A DNA stretch of 39,374 nt from Bifidobacterium sp. N4G05 (GCF_002742445.1 NZ_NJNQ01000010.1:1-39374); one strand, 5' to 3'; shown: positions 25,198 to 33,908, numbered from the stretch's first letter. Program-made: numbers and translations. The notes: a model not told the origin generated them from the letters alone.

Positions 25198-25797
25198 ATG
25201 AAGTTCCTATCACCCGACTCCGGCTTTATGCGCGGCCTCAGCGACGCCGTCGACGCGATTTGGATCAACATCCTCATGTTGGTCACCAGCATTCCGATCA
25301 TCACCATCGGCGCGGCCTTGACCGCCGGTCACGATGCGGCACGACGCTCGCTCGCAGGCGAAGGCACCGTCACCCGCAATTATTTCGCCGCATTCCGGTC
25401 AAACTTCGTAAAAGCAACCGGCTATTGGCTGATTTTCGGCATTGCCGGGGCGATCAGCGTGTACTCATGGATCGTGCTGCAGATCACGCCGCTGCTGATT
25501 CCGAAATTCGCGTTGAGCATCGTATGGGCCATCGGATTCGAATGGATCTGGGCATTGCAGTCACGCTTCGAAAACTCGTTCTGGCGCACACTCGGCAACG
25601 CCTTCGTATTCGGCGTGAGCAATATCGGGCACACGCTCGGCATGGCCGCCATAGACGCGATTTACATCGCGCTTTTGGTCGGCAGCTGGTTTTACATGCC
25701 GCAAGGCCTGTTCCTGCTACTCGTTTTGGGCTACGGCACCATGATTATGATTCACGTGCCGATTTTCGAGCACGTGTTCCGCAAATATATGAAGTAG
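25198..25797 (+). CDS. DUF624 (YesL-like) membrane protein
   Basis: A 199-residue integral membrane protein of the DUF624/YesL family, found next to sugar ABC transporters and glycosidases in Firmicutes and Bifidobacterium. Family marks are the N-terminal SGFMRGLSDAVDAIWINILM, the PIITIGAALTAGHDAARRSL segment, and the RNYFAAFRSNFVKATGYW loop. About four to five hydrophobic segments are seen. Its biochemical role is not known; an accessory role in sugar transport is an inference from family context. The start at ATG 25198 gives the usual 'MKFLSPDSGFMRG' beginning; the in-frame ATG at 25159 lies inside the operator. Confidence 0.88.
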   Translation: MKFLSPDSGFMRGLSDAVDAIWINILMLVTSIPIITIGAALTAGHDAARRSLAGEGTVTRNYFAAFRSNFVKATGYWLIFGIAGAISVYSWIVLQITPLLIPKFALSIVWAIGFEWIWALQSRFENSFWRTLGNAFVFGVSNIGHTLGMAAIDAIYIALLVGSWFYMPQGLFLLLVLGYGTMIMIHVPIFEHVFRKYMK

Positions 25798-25818
25798 TTT
25801 TCTGATTCGGATATGAAA

Positions 25819-25856
25819 GAGTCCGAGCGAGATTTCTCTCGTTCGGGCTCTTTTTT
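25819..25856 (+). terminator. Terminator of the DUF624 gene
   Basis: GAGTCCGAGCGAGA pairs with TCTCGTTCGGGCTC (G-U pairs allowed) and is followed by TTTTTT, 22 bases after the stop. Confidence 0.92.
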
Positions 25857-25889
25857 GCGAGGCAGCGGCGTTTTTCCGTGGCTGATCGA

Positions 25890-26049
25890 AGGATCATCCT
25901 TGACGGCTCCGCCTTCGGACCTGCAATTAAGGACCGGCCTTCGGCCGGGCTCAATGCTACCTTCGCGAGGCCTGTCGGCCTCGCTCAGGCTGGAGCCTTG
26001 GGACAGCGCACTGCGCTGTCCCACAAGGGATGATCTTCGATCATCCCTT
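25890..26049. repeat. Array of six short hairpins between converging genes
   Basis: Consecutive inverted repeats: AAGGATCATCCTT (25890), TCCG-CCTT-CGGA (25909), CCGGCC-TTC-GGCCGG (25934), GCGAGGCC-TGTC-GGCCTCGC (25965), GGGACAGCGCACTGCGCTGTCCC (26000) and AAGGGATGATC-TTC-GATCATCCCTT (26025). The last overlaps the stop codon of the minus-strand permease and may end that operon. Such short, GC-rich palindromes in series resemble a BIME/REP-type element. Confidence 0.7.
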
Positions 26050-26883
26050 GACTGCACCAGCCATTACACCCTTGACGATGTGCTTCTGGCAGATGAGGTA
26101 GAAGACGATGATCGGGATGATGGCCATCACCAGGCAGGCCATCATGGCACCCATATCAACGGAACCGTAACCGCCCTTGAGGTACTGGATGGCCACGGAA
26201 ATGGTCTTGTACTTGCCCAAGTCGAGCGTCAGGTACGGCAGCAGGTAGTCGTTCCAAATCCACATCGCCTGCAGAATCGCAACAGACACGATCGACGGCT
26301 TCATGATCGGCACCACAATCTGGAAGAAAATGCGGGGCACGGAAGCGCCATCAATCATCGCGGACTCTTCCAACGACTGCGGAATGCCCTTGATCACACC
26401 GGTGAAGATGAACACGGCCAGGCCTGCGCCGAATCCCAAATACACAATGCACAAGCCCCACGGAGTATTGAGCTTCAGCGTGTCGGCAAGCTTCGAAAGC
26501 GTGAACATCACCATCTGGAACGGCACGATCATGTTGAACAGGAACAACGTGTACAGCAGCTTCGCAGCCCAATTGTTCACACGCACGATCCACCATGCGC
26601 ACATCGAGGTGCACACCAGGATCAAAATCACCGAACCGACCGTGATCAGCAGGGTCCAGCCGAAGCTGGCGAATAAATCCGTGGTTTCAATGCCACGGGT
26701 ATAGTTTTCCAATCCAACGAACGCCTTGCCGGTCGGAATGGAGAACGCGTTACGCGAAATGTACGCCTTCTGCTTGAAGGAGTTAATGACCACCAGCACG
26801 ATCGGGAAAATCCATGCCAGCGATACCAAGGAAAACAGTACGGTCCACAATCCGCCGTGCTTGACCTTTTCTCCGGAAATCAT
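26041..26883 (-). CDS. Sugar ABC transporter permease, MalG type
   Basis: A 280-residue inner-membrane permease. Six hydrophobic segments are visible and the EAA loop is EESAMIDGASVPRIFFQIVVP (with the conserved Gly). The ending GVMAGAVKG is typical of MalG/LacG proteins. Its ATG overlaps the TGA of the preceding MalF-type gene (ATGA), so the two are translationally coupled and form one channel. No binding protein or ATPase is in the operon; the two binding proteins at 30575 and 34145 are the likely partners (inference). Confidence 0.95.
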   Translation of the reverse strand: MISGEKVKHGGLWTVLFSLVSLAWIFPIVLVVINSFKQKAYISRNAFSIPTGKAFVGLENYTRGIETTDLFASFGWTLLITVGSVILILVCTSMCAWWIVRVNNWAAKLLYTLFLFNMIVPFQMVMFTLSKLADTLKLNTPWGLCIVYLGFGAGLAVFIFTGVIKGIPQSLEESAMIDGASVPRIFFQIVVPIMKPSIVSVAILQAMWIWNDYLLPYLTLDLGKYKTISVAIQYLKGGYGSVDMGAMMACLVMAIIPIIVFYLICQKHIVKGVMAGAVKG

Positions 26884-27734
26884 GCTTCCACCTCCTTGGA
26901 AGTCGTCAGCTTATTCTGAATCAGCGCAACAATCGCGACAAGCACGAAGAACAGCACTGCCTTGGCCTGTCCAACGCCTTCCCAGCCGACGCGGCCATAG
27001 AAGGTGCGAGTGATGTTCATCGCCAGGCCTTCAGACATGTTCGACGGAGCGCCGTTCGTCAATGCGAGGTTCTGGTCATAGAGCTTGAAGCCGTTGGTAA
27101 CGCACAGGAACGAGCACACGGTGATTGATGGCATCATCAGCGGAATGATGATCTTGAACATGGTCTGCGTGCCATTTGCGCCATCCACGGAAGCCGCTTC
27201 GAGCACGTCGGTCGGCAGCGACTGCATGCCGGCGATGTAGATGATCATCATGTAGCCGATCTGCTGCCAGCACACCAGCACGACCAGACCCCAGAAGCCG
27301 TACGTTGCGCTATAGGTCAGCGAGCGCGCCCAGTGCGCGAGAATGCCGTTGAGCAGCAGCATCCAAATGTAGCCCAGAATGATGCCACCAATCAGGTTCG
27401 GCATGAAGAACACCGAACGGAAAATGTTCGATCCCTTGATCGCCTTGGTAAGCATGTACGCGATGGAGAACGCGACCACGTTGATCACAATCGTGGTAAC
27501 GATAGTCAGCAACGTAGAGAAGCCCAGCGCATGCAGAAATTCCTTATCCTGCAGTGCACGGGTGTAGTTCTTAAGCCCTACAAACTCGGCGTCGGTAACC
27601 GTAGTGAACTTGCAAAAGCTCAGATAGACGCCCATGATGAATGGAACGACAAATCCAATAATGAATGCGGCAAACGTCGGTAGCGCGAACAGCGCCCACC
27701 ATTTGCGTATCGCCTTGCCAGCCATGCTGATCAT
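26880..27734 (-). CDS. Sugar ABC transporter permease, MalF type
   Basis: A permease of about 284 residues, partner of the MalG-type protein with which it shares a 4-base overlap. Features are the first helix ALFALPTFAAFIIGFVVPFIMGVYLSF, the EAA loop EAASVDGANGTQTMFKIIIP, and the usual short N-terminus of LacF-like proteins without the large periplasmic domain of E. coli MalF. I prefer ATG 27734 (MISMAGKAIRKWW), which has GCAGG close by and GAAGGAAG further up; starts at 27761 and 27776 are possible. It is transcribed away from the first lacI gene, across a shared control region with LacI-type sites. Confidence 0.93.
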   Translation of the reverse strand: MISMAGKAIRKWWALFALPTFAAFIIGFVVPFIMGVYLSFCKFTTVTDAEFVGLKNYTRALQDKEFLHALGFSTLLTIVTTIVINVVAFSIAYMLTKAIKGSNIFRSVFFMPNLIGGIILGYIWMLLLNGILAHWARSLTYSATYGFWGLVVLVCWQQIGYMMIIYIAGMQSLPTDVLEAASVDGANGTQTMFKIIIPLMMPSITVCSFLCVTNGFKLYDQNLALTNGAPSNMSEGLAMNITRTFYGRVGWEGVGQAKAVLFFVLVAIVALIQNKLTTSKEVEA

Positions 27735-27884
27735 AGCCTGCCTGCTTTCTTCCTTCTCCATTCCGCACCGCGTCAACGCGGTGCGGAATCTTGCATTTTT
27801 AACCGAATCAGCGGATCACTGCTCTGTTCTCCACCTTTCCGGTGCTTACATTCGTCATGATAAACGGCATGACACAAGATGTCA

Positions 27885-27964
27885 AACGTTGTCATTTTCG
27901 CATGTCTCAAGGCGTGATTTTACCAACGTTGTCATATTTTGTGACCCTCTAAAATTGTTGTCAT
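27885..27964 (-). promoter_or_regulatory. Three direct repeats in the permease/lacI control region
   Basis: AACGTTGTCAT (27885), AACGTTGTCAT (27925) and ATTGTTGTCAT (27954) are repeated in the same direction, 40 and 29 bases apart. They lie between the divergent permease operon and the first lacI gene. The AACGTT core is shared with LacI-family sites, but the direct orientation is unusual. Confidence 0.45.
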
Positions 27965-27998
27965 ATCAAACACTTTTACACTTTTCCTGCTATGATGA

Positions 27999-28037
27999 AA
28001 ACGTTTGTAATGCATGTATTGCAAACGTGTTGCAATA
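27999..28037 (+). promoter_or_regulatory. Operators before the first lacI gene
   Basis: AAACGTTT (27999-28006) is a short palindrome. TATTGCAA-ACGTG-TTGCAATA (28017-28037) has perfect 8-base arms. The second ends 39 bases before the lacI start codon, so it is probably an autoregulatory site of this LacI protein. Confidence 0.65.
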
Positions 28038-28076
28038 CAGTATGCTGGAACGTACGCAGTTACAAGGGAAAAAAAA

Positions 28077-29087
28077 ATGAAAAGCAGTATTCAAGATGTA
28101 GCGCAGCTTGCGCACGTGTCCATCTCGACGGTTTCGCGTTCGTTCACACGCCCCGACCTCGTGTCGAAAGCCACCCGAGACAAGGTGATGAAAGCAGCCG
28201 ACGAGCTGAACTTCTCCATCTCACGCTCCGCAGCCGCGTTGAAAACCGGCCGCGCGCTACGCATTGCAGTACTGGTTTCCGGAAGGCTCAACCTGTGGTT
28301 CAGCTCATCCATCATCGAAGGACTCAACGAGATATTCCATGATGAAGGCTACGACATCTCCATCTACCAGATGTCGAGCACCGAGGAGCGCCGCGAATTC
28401 TTCGACATGCTGCCGGTGCGCCGCAATGTCGACGCGGTGATCGTCATTTCCTTCGACATCGACGCCAATGAGATCGAGCAGCTCAGGTCCGTCAATGTGC
28501 CGATCATCGGCATCAACTCGAGCCTGCCGGAAGAGCGCGGCTTCAGCGCGGCCGTGCGCATCGACGACAAGCAGGGATCCGAGCTTGCCGCACGCCATCT
28601 CATGGCTCTCGGCCACCGCGACATCGCCTACATTCGCACCAATCGCGACGTAACGCTCCACTTCAGCGTACAGGGGCGTTTCGAATCGTTCATGGCCCGC
28701 TGCAAAGAGAACGGCGTCACGCCGCGCGTGCTCGTTACCGACGAGAGCAAGAACAACATCAGCAAAGTCGTGACGCAGCTGCTCAGCCTCGACCACATGC
28801 CGACCGCGATCGCCTGCCAGGAAGACGGCATCGCCGTGCCGCTGCTGTTCCAGCTGGAACGCAACGGATTCACCGTGCCGAACGACGTTTCCATCATCGG
28901 TTACGACGATAGCATCTACGCACGTGATCTCGGACTGACCACCGTGCGCCAGAAGCCCATCGAAATGGCGCAGGAAGCGGCCCGCATGACGCTCGACCTG
29001 ATTGAGGGACGCCCGCTGGAGCAGCCGTTCAAAACGTTCCCGGCACAGCTGATCGTACGTTCCACTACGGCTCATCTGCATCGCTAA
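28077..29087 (+). CDS. LacI-family sugar regulator (first of two)
   Basis: A 336-residue LacI-family repressor. The N-terminal HTH is SIQDVAQLAHVSISTVSRSF (recognition helix SISTVSRSF) with the hinge helix SRSAAALKTGR. The periplasmic-binding-like effector domain follows (AVLVSGRLNLWFSSSIIEGL, then IAYIRTNRDV, and DVSIIGYDDSIYARDLGLTTVRQ). The start ATG 28077 follows AAGGGAAA. It lies divergent from the permease operon and beside a 21-base palindrome, so it likely controls itself and the importer. It is a clear paralogue of the next lacI gene. The effector is not evident; the locus suggests an alpha-glucoside. Confidence 0.95.
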   Translation: MKSSIQDVAQLAHVSISTVSRSFTRPDLVSKATRDKVMKAADELNFSISRSAAALKTGRALRIAVLVSGRLNLWFSSSIIEGLNEIFHDEGYDISIYQMSSTEERREFFDMLPVRRNVDAVIVISFDIDANEIEQLRSVNVPIIGINSSLPEERGFSAAVRIDDKQGSELAARHLMALGHRDIAYIRTNRDVTLHFSVQGRFESFMARCKENGVTPRVLVTDESKNNISKVVTQLLSLDHMPTAIACQEDGIAVPLLFQLERNGFTVPNDVSIIGYDDSIYARDLGLTTVRQKPIEMAQEAARMTLDLIEGRPLEQPFKTFPAQLIVRSTTAHLHR

Positions 29088-29229
29088 ACGTTCCGAACGA
29101 GCACCGTTCGCATAGCGTCTGTTTTTTGCTGCCATGTTGAACTTCACCACTTCGTGACAGCGCTTACAGGCTACCGTTGCTTTACGCTATCTTGTAATCG
29201 AATCTTTATATTCGTTTTTCGACTATTGT

Positions 29230-29249
29230 AAATGATAGCGCTTTCATTT
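29230..29249 (+). promoter_or_regulatory. Operator before the second lacI gene
   Basis: AAATGATAGCGCTTTCATTT is a near-palindrome (rc differs at two positions) 96 bases before the lacI start. The first 19 bases occur identically at 33889 before the GH13 gene. A related GTGACAGCGCTTACAGG lies at about 29154. Confidence 0.75.
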
Positions 29250-29345
29250 CTGTTGTACAAATTCACCAATCTACAGCGTGTTTTCGTCGCAAATCAAGGC
29301 TTTTAGTATCATGGAAGCGTTAATCATTTTCATCGAAGGAGACAC

Positions 29346-30401
29346 ATGGCCAAACCGACCATCGCCAACGTGGCCCAATTGGCAGGAGTGTCGCAAGCCA
29401 CCGTTTCCCGAGCACTCCGTGGCGCGACCAACGTCACAGAAGCAACCCGCAACAAAGTTCGGCAGGCAGCGGATCAGCTCAATTTCACGCTATCCAAAAG
29501 CGCTTCCGCCCTGGCATCCGGAAAAACCATGCGTGTCATCCTCTTGGTTTCGGGCAAACTCAACGAGTGGTTCAATTCCGGAGTGCTCCAAGGAGTCTAC
29601 GAGGAGCTCGCGCCGTTCGGCTATGACGTCACACCGGCCTTCATCACCGACCGCAGCGAACTGGACCGGTTCTTCTCCCAGCTGCCAAAAAGCCGCAACT
29701 CGGACGCCATCATCATCTCCTCATTCCAGCTCATGCCCGCCATGCGGGAGCAGCTCCAAGCCATCGACCTGCCAACGGTAGGCGTCAATGTCCCTGCGGA
29801 ATCAGGCTATTTCGACGCCTCCATCAGCATCGACAACTACAGTGCGATGACCATGGCCGTACGACTGCTGCGTTCCTTAGGGCATACCAATATCGCGTTC
29901 TGCAGCGACTACATTCCGGCCGACATGATTTACAACACCAGCCAACGCACCCAGGCGTTCGCGGATGCCGCACAGGCCAACGCCACCGATGGAATCATGT
30001 TCAGCCTGCTCACGGCCGACGCGCACGATGCACCGCTGAGCAAATCCGACCTCGCCTCACAACTGACCGCGAAACTGCTGTCACTTCCGGAACGCCCCAC
30101 CGCCGTCTGCGTGGAAACCGACCAGGTCGCCATCGCACTGGTCAAGGAACTACGCAAACAGCAGCTGAATGTGCCGGAAGACATTTCGGTGCTCGGCTTT
30201 GACGACGCCGAAATCGCGCAGGCCGCAGACCTTTCCACCATCCGTCAGGAGCCAATCGAGCTAGGGCGCGTAGCCGGTAGAAAAGTGCTGCAGCTCCTAC
30301 GTAACGAACCTCTTGAACATCCGCATGAACTGCAGGATCCTTTGCTGGTGTTGCGCAACACTACAAGCCGCATTGACAGCGGGGCGGCGACGTCGGAATA
30401 A
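29346..30401 (+). CDS. LacI-family sugar regulator (second of two)
   Basis: A 351-residue LacI-family repressor, paralogous to the preceding one along its whole length (for example NVAQLAGVSQATVSRALRG at the HTH, LLVSGKLNEWFNSGVLQGVY in the effector domain, and ISVLGFDDAEIAQAADLSTIRQ). GAAGGAG precedes the ATG. The recognition helix reads SQATVSRAL, different from the SISTVSRSF of the first, matching the two different operator types in the locus. By shared operators it probably represses itself and the GH13-binding-protein operon (inference). A tandem repeat begins at its stop codon. Confidence 0.95.
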   Translation: MAKPTIANVAQLAGVSQATVSRALRGATNVTEATRNKVRQAADQLNFTLSKSASALASGKTMRVILLVSGKLNEWFNSGVLQGVYEELAPFGYDVTPAFITDRSELDRFFSQLPKSRNSDAIIISSFQLMPAMREQLQAIDLPTVGVNVPAESGYFDASISIDNYSAMTMAVRLLRSLGHTNIAFCSDYIPADMIYNTSQRTQAFADAAQANATDGIMFSLLTADAHDAPLSKSDLASQLTAKLLSLPERPTAVCVETDQVAIALVKELRKQQLNVPEDISVLGFDDAEIAQAADLSTIRQEPIELGRVAGRKVLQLLRNEPLEHPHELQDPLLVLRNTTSRIDSGAATSE

Positions 30402-30455
30402 ATCGGCGTCATAAATCGGCGTCATAAATCGACGGCAGCTGAATAAATCGAGAGG
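30398..30455 (+). repeat. Short tandem repeat at the end of the second lacI gene
   Basis: ATAAATCGGCGTC occurs twice head to tail (30398, 30411), then ATAAATCGACGGC (30424) and ATAAATCGAGAGG (30443). The first copy contains the lacI stop codon, and the in-frame TAA is the same in each copy. Confidence 0.85.
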
Positions 30456-30488
30456 CAGCGGAAAAACGTAAAGCCGCCAAAACACGAA

Positions 30489-30534
30489 AGCGGCCTGTGT
30501 GCATGAACCAAATCATGCACACAGGCCGCTCTTT
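30489..30534. terminator. Bidirectional terminator between lacI and binding-protein genes
   Basis: An 18-bp perfect stem (AGCGGCCTGTGTGCATGA and its inverse) with a 6-base loop, followed by CTTTTC on the plus strand and CTTTCG on the minus strand, between two convergent genes. Confidence 0.9.
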
Positions 30535-30574
30535 TCATCGCAAACCTTGTAGGGCTTCAATCAGCGGTGCGATC

Positions 30575-31951
30575 TCACCCCTGCTGATCGAATTTCTGCG
30601 CTTGAGGAATGGATCCCAGCGATTCCTCGTTGTTGTTCCATTCGGTGGACCAACCGTCGACGTAGGCGCTCTTCACCTTGCTCCAATCGCCAGTGCCCTG
30701 CGCGTATTCGATAAGCGCCGCAGCCACGTCGTCCTGCCACTGCTGATCCGGAACGGTGAAGCTGCGTACCTCGGTCTTGCCGTCGGCAGAGTAGGAACGG
30801 GCGATCTTGGTCAGCGGATTATCCGGCTGGAACTCATCGCCATCGAATGTGGTGAACGGCACGGAGAAGCCCATATCCTGAGAGAGGATCTTCTTGGCCT
30901 CGTCATCGGTGACCATCCACTTGATGAAATCGAGCGTGGCCTGCTTGTCTTTGTCGGAAGCGTTCTTGTTCACCGCCCAGCTGGCGTCATACACGCCCGC
31001 AGGACCGGTCTCTTCCTCACCCTTGATGCCCATGTAATACGGCAGCATGCCAAGATCGTCATCCGCCACCTCGTTACCCTTGATCTGCGTGTAAGCCCAG
31101 ACGCCGTTCGGGTAGAACGCCACCTGGCCAAGCGCGAATTCGGAAGTGACGTCGTCGTACGTCTTCGAGCTGACCAGGCTCGGATCGGTCGGGCTGGTCT
31201 CCAGCTCGAGATCGAACAGATCCTTGTAGTTATCCAAGTAGGTGCCCTTGATGGTCTTGGAGAACGTGGTGTTCATATCCTTGTATTCGTAGTACAGCGG
31301 GATGCGCCCCATATGCGCGGCGAAACGGTATGTGTCGGAGGCATCCAGACCTGGCGTCGCGAACGCGCCGTCAACGCCGAGATCGTCCTTGTGCTCGTTG
31401 ATGGACTCGGCCACGGCCTTGAGCGTCTTGTAATCCTTGATGTCGTCGGCGCTCTTGATTACCGCGTAATTCTTGCTGGCGTAATCGTTGATGATCTTCT
31501 TGTTGTAGATGATGCCGTACCATTCAGCTGCGTATGGCAGCGTGAACGAATCGCCATCAATGGTGTAGGAGTAGGCCTTGCCGTCATCGGTGAGCAGTTT
31601 GTACACTTCGGTGTCCTGCAATGGCTCGCAATACTTCTGATATTTTGCGAACTGGTCGAAACCGGAGATGTTGAACATGGTCGGCGCGTTGGATTTGGCC
31701 AGTTCCGAGCTCATGGTCGCATCGTATGTGCCGGACGCACCGGTCTGCACGTCCACCTGCACACCGGTTTTTTCGGTATACATTTCGGCGAGCTGCTTGT
31801 ATTGGTCCACAACTTCCGACTTGTTGTTCATGAAATACACATGGCCCTTGTCGGAATCGGCGCTGCTGCCGCCGCCGCAAGCCGCCAACGATACACCCAT
31901 GGCCAACGCCGCGGCGACCGCGCACGTTTTGGTGATGATTCCCTGCCTCAT
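30575..31951 (-). CDS. Sugar-binding lipoprotein of an ABC transporter (first paralogue)
   Basis: A 458-residue extracellular solute-binding protein of the maltose/oligosaccharide class. The lipobox LAAC is at residues 22-25, so Cys 25 is lipidated and anchors it to the membrane. Family segments are TGVQVDVQTGASGTYDATM, YAAEWYGIIYNKKIIN and FALGQVAFYPNGVWAY. GAAGGAG precedes the ATG. It follows the GH13 gene by 72 bases in the same direction, so it probably belongs to that operon. It is clearly related to the binding protein at 34145 (for example LIEYAQGTGDWSKVKSAYVDGW against LLEYAQGTGDWNAVKTAFVDGW). The nearest permeases are the pair at 26041-27734. Confidence 0.95.
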   Translation of the reverse strand: MRQGIITKTCAVAAALAMGVSLAACGGGSSADSDKGHVYFMNNKSEVVDQYKQLAEMYTEKTGVQVDVQTGASGTYDATMSSELAKSNAPTMFNISGFDQFAKYQKYCEPLQDTEVYKLLTDDGKAYSYTIDGDSFTLPYAAEWYGIIYNKKIINDYASKNYAVIKSADDIKDYKTLKAVAESINEHKDDLGVDGAFATPGLDASDTYRFAAHMGRIPLYYEYKDMNTTFSKTIKGTYLDNYKDLFDLELETSPTDPSLVSSKTYDDVTSEFALGQVAFYPNGVWAYTQIKGNEVADDDLGMLPYYMGIKGEEETGPAGVYDASWAVNKNASDKDKQATLDFIKWMVTDDEAKKILSQDMGFSVPFTTFDGDEFQPDNPLTKIARSYSADGKTEVRSFTVPDQQWQDDVAAALIEYAQGTGDWSKVKSAYVDGWSTEWNNNEESLGSIPQAQKFDQQG

Positions 31952-32023
31952 TGCTTATCTCCTTCGTTGGATTTGTTGTTATTCCTATGTGTGCTGGTAT
32001 TGGTAGCGCCTCTGGTCGCCGCG

Positions 32024-33784
32024 TTATAGCTGGAGCCAAGCGGTGGTGTCCTGCGGCAAACGCCCGTCCGCAGTGAGTTCGCCCGATACGAGGATGACTT
32101 CGCCTTGCGGCAGTTCGGCTGGACGTTCGCTGAAATTGGTGATGTTCGCCCAACCATTGGAACGACGGTAGGCAATGACTCCACCACGCTGCCCATCCGC
32201 ACCGTCACGCATATCGGAGGGGCGGTCCTCGTCCAGCCACTGCAGCACGGTGTCCTGCGGCATCAGGTTATGCCTCAACGACAGCGCCTTACGATACAGG
32301 TTCAGCATGGAATTCGGGTCGGCGTCCTCCACGTCGACGGCGAAATCCTTGTACCACTTCGGCTGTGGAAGGTGCGGATCATGCTCGGCGCCCGCAGGAG
32401 AGAAACCGAAGGAGCCACCATGGCCGAATTCGTCATCGGGATTATCGAGCTTCGGCGCATCGGCAGCAACCCAAGGCAGCGGCACACGGCAGCCGTCACG
32501 GCCTTTTTCGATTTGCCCGCGCACGCTGTTGAACGCGGTGGGATCCTCCAGCTCATCCCAGGGAATATCCGCGACTTCCGGCAATCCCAGTTCTTCTCCC
32601 TGGTAGATGTAGGTGGATCCAGGCAAGGCAAGTTCCATAAGAATCGCGGCACGAGCGCGCTTGGCGCCCAGTTCGCGGTTCTCCTCATAGGTGGTGCCGT
32701 CGCGCAGCAGCCAATCCTTGGCCAACTGATGGTGCGACAAGGCTGGAACCTGCGGCAATCCATAACGGCTGGCATGGCGGGGCACGTCGTGGTTGCTCAT
32801 CACCCAGGTTGCCGAGGAACCGGAACGTTCCGCGCTTTCCAAACCTTCCTCGATGGCCAGATGCATGTCATCGCGGATCCAATCCTTTTTGGCGAACTCG
32901 AAGTTGAACACCTGCCCGAGCTCTTCGGTCGATGCGTACAGATGCTGGCGATCCGGATTGACCCACGCTTCGGCCACAGCGAATGCCGGCGGATTGTACT
33001 CGTTGAACACCTTGCGCCACTCGCGGTAGATGTCGTGCACCTCATCACGGTCATACAACGGGTGTGACCCATCCGAGGGAAGCAGATGCTCGCAGACCTT
33101 GTAGCTTTCAAGATTGTCGCGGTCGAGGTCCTTGGCGAGGCCGTGCGCCACGTCCACGCGGAAGCCGTCCGCACCATGGTCGAGCCAGAAACGCAGCGTC
33201 TTGATGAAGTCGGCACGCACCTCGGGGTTCTTCCAGTTCCAGTCGGGCTGCTCCTTGGTGAACATGTGCAGGTACCACTGGCCGTCGGGCACGCGCGTCC
33301 ACGCAGGACCACCGAAGCTTGCGATCCAGTCAGTCGGCGGCTGGTCGCCGTTCGGCCCCTTGCCGTCGCGGAAGATGTAGCGGTCGCGCTCCGGGGAGCC
33401 TGGGGCGGCGGCAAGGGCGGCCTTGAACCATTCGTGCAGGTTGGAGCTGTGGTTCGGCACAATGTCGACCACGACCTTGATGTTTCGCTCGTGGGCGGCC
33501 TTGGCGAGCTCGTCGAAGTCGTCCATGGTGCCGAGCTTCGGGTCGACATTGCGGTAGTCGTCCACGTCGTAGCCGCCGTCAGCGAGCTGGGACGGGTAGA
33601 ACGGGCTCAGCCAGATGGCGTCCACACCGAGTTCGGCGAGGTAGTCAATCTTCTCGGTGACGCCTGCAATGCTGCCCAAGCCCGAACCTCGGGAATCCTT
33701 GAAGGAACGCGGATACACTTGGTACACCACGGCCTGCTTCCACCACAACGCCGGATCGGTAGTATCAATTTCTTGTTGCATCAT
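32024..33784 (-). CDS. GH13 alpha-glucosidase, oligo-1,6-glucosidase type
   Basis: A 586-residue cytoplasmic glycoside hydrolase of family 13 that removes glucose from the ends of short alpha-glucosides. Motifs: VVDIVPNHSS, GFRVDVAHG (nucleophile Asp about 211), AVAEAWV (acid/base Glu about 272) and MSNHDVPRH (Asp about 333). QPDWNWKNPEVR matches the QPDLNWxNPxVR signature of alpha-glucosidases. The residue after the nucleophile is Val, which in this subgroup goes with alpha-1,6 preference (isomaltose, panose, sometimes trehalose), where maltases have Thr (family knowledge; the application here is an inference). No signal peptide. Two LacI-type operators precede it. The start could also be the second ATG. 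Confidence 0.95.
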   Translation of the reverse strand: MMQQEIDTTDPALWWKQAVVYQVYPRSFKDSRGSGLGSIAGVTEKIDYLAELGVDAIWLSPFYPSQLADGGYDVDDYRNVDPKLGTMDDFDELAKAAHERNIKVVVDIVPNHSSNLHEWFKAALAAAPGSPERDRYIFRDGKGPNGDQPPTDWIASFGGPAWTRVPDGQWYLHMFTKEQPDWNWKNPEVRADFIKTLRFWLDHGADGFRVDVAHGLAKDLDRDNLESYKVCEHLLPSDGSHPLYDRDEVHDIYREWRKVFNEYNPPAFAVAEAWVNPDRQHLYASTEELGQVFNFEFAKKDWIRDDMHLAIEEGLESAERSGSSATWVMSNHDVPRHASRYGLPQVPALSHHQLAKDWLLRDGTTYEENRELGAKRARAAILMELALPGSTYIYQGEELGLPEVADIPWDELEDPTAFNSVRGQIEKGRDGCRVPLPWVAADAPKLDNPDDEFGHGGSFGFSPAGAEHDPHLPQPKWYKDFAVDVEDADPNSMLNLYRKALSLRHNLMPQDTVLQWLDEDRPSDMRDGADGQRGGVIAYRRSNGWANITNFSERPAELPQGEVILVSGELTADGRLPQDTTAWLQL

Positions 33785-33813
33785 TGTTTTTCACTTTCGT
33801 TCGCATCGTCGCA

Positions 33814-33833
33814 AAATGATAGCGGTTACATTT
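33814..33833 (-). promoter_or_regulatory. Operator 1 before the GH13 gene
   Basis: AAATGATAGCGGTTACATTT, a near-palindrome ending 30 bases before the start codon. It is a variant of the site at 29230. Confidence 0.75.
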
Positions 33834-33888
33834 CTTCAAACTACAGATAAAAACAATCCTATATTGATTTCTTCTCTGTTCGTAATTA

Positions 33889-33908
33889 AAATGATAGCGC
33901 TTTCATTA
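33889..33908 (-). promoter_or_regulatory. Operator 2 before the GH13 gene
   Basis: AAATGATAGCGCTTTCATTA: its first 19 bases are identical to the site before the second lacI gene. It is 75 bases from operator 1, about seven helical turns, a spacing compatible with repressor looping. Confidence 0.8.
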
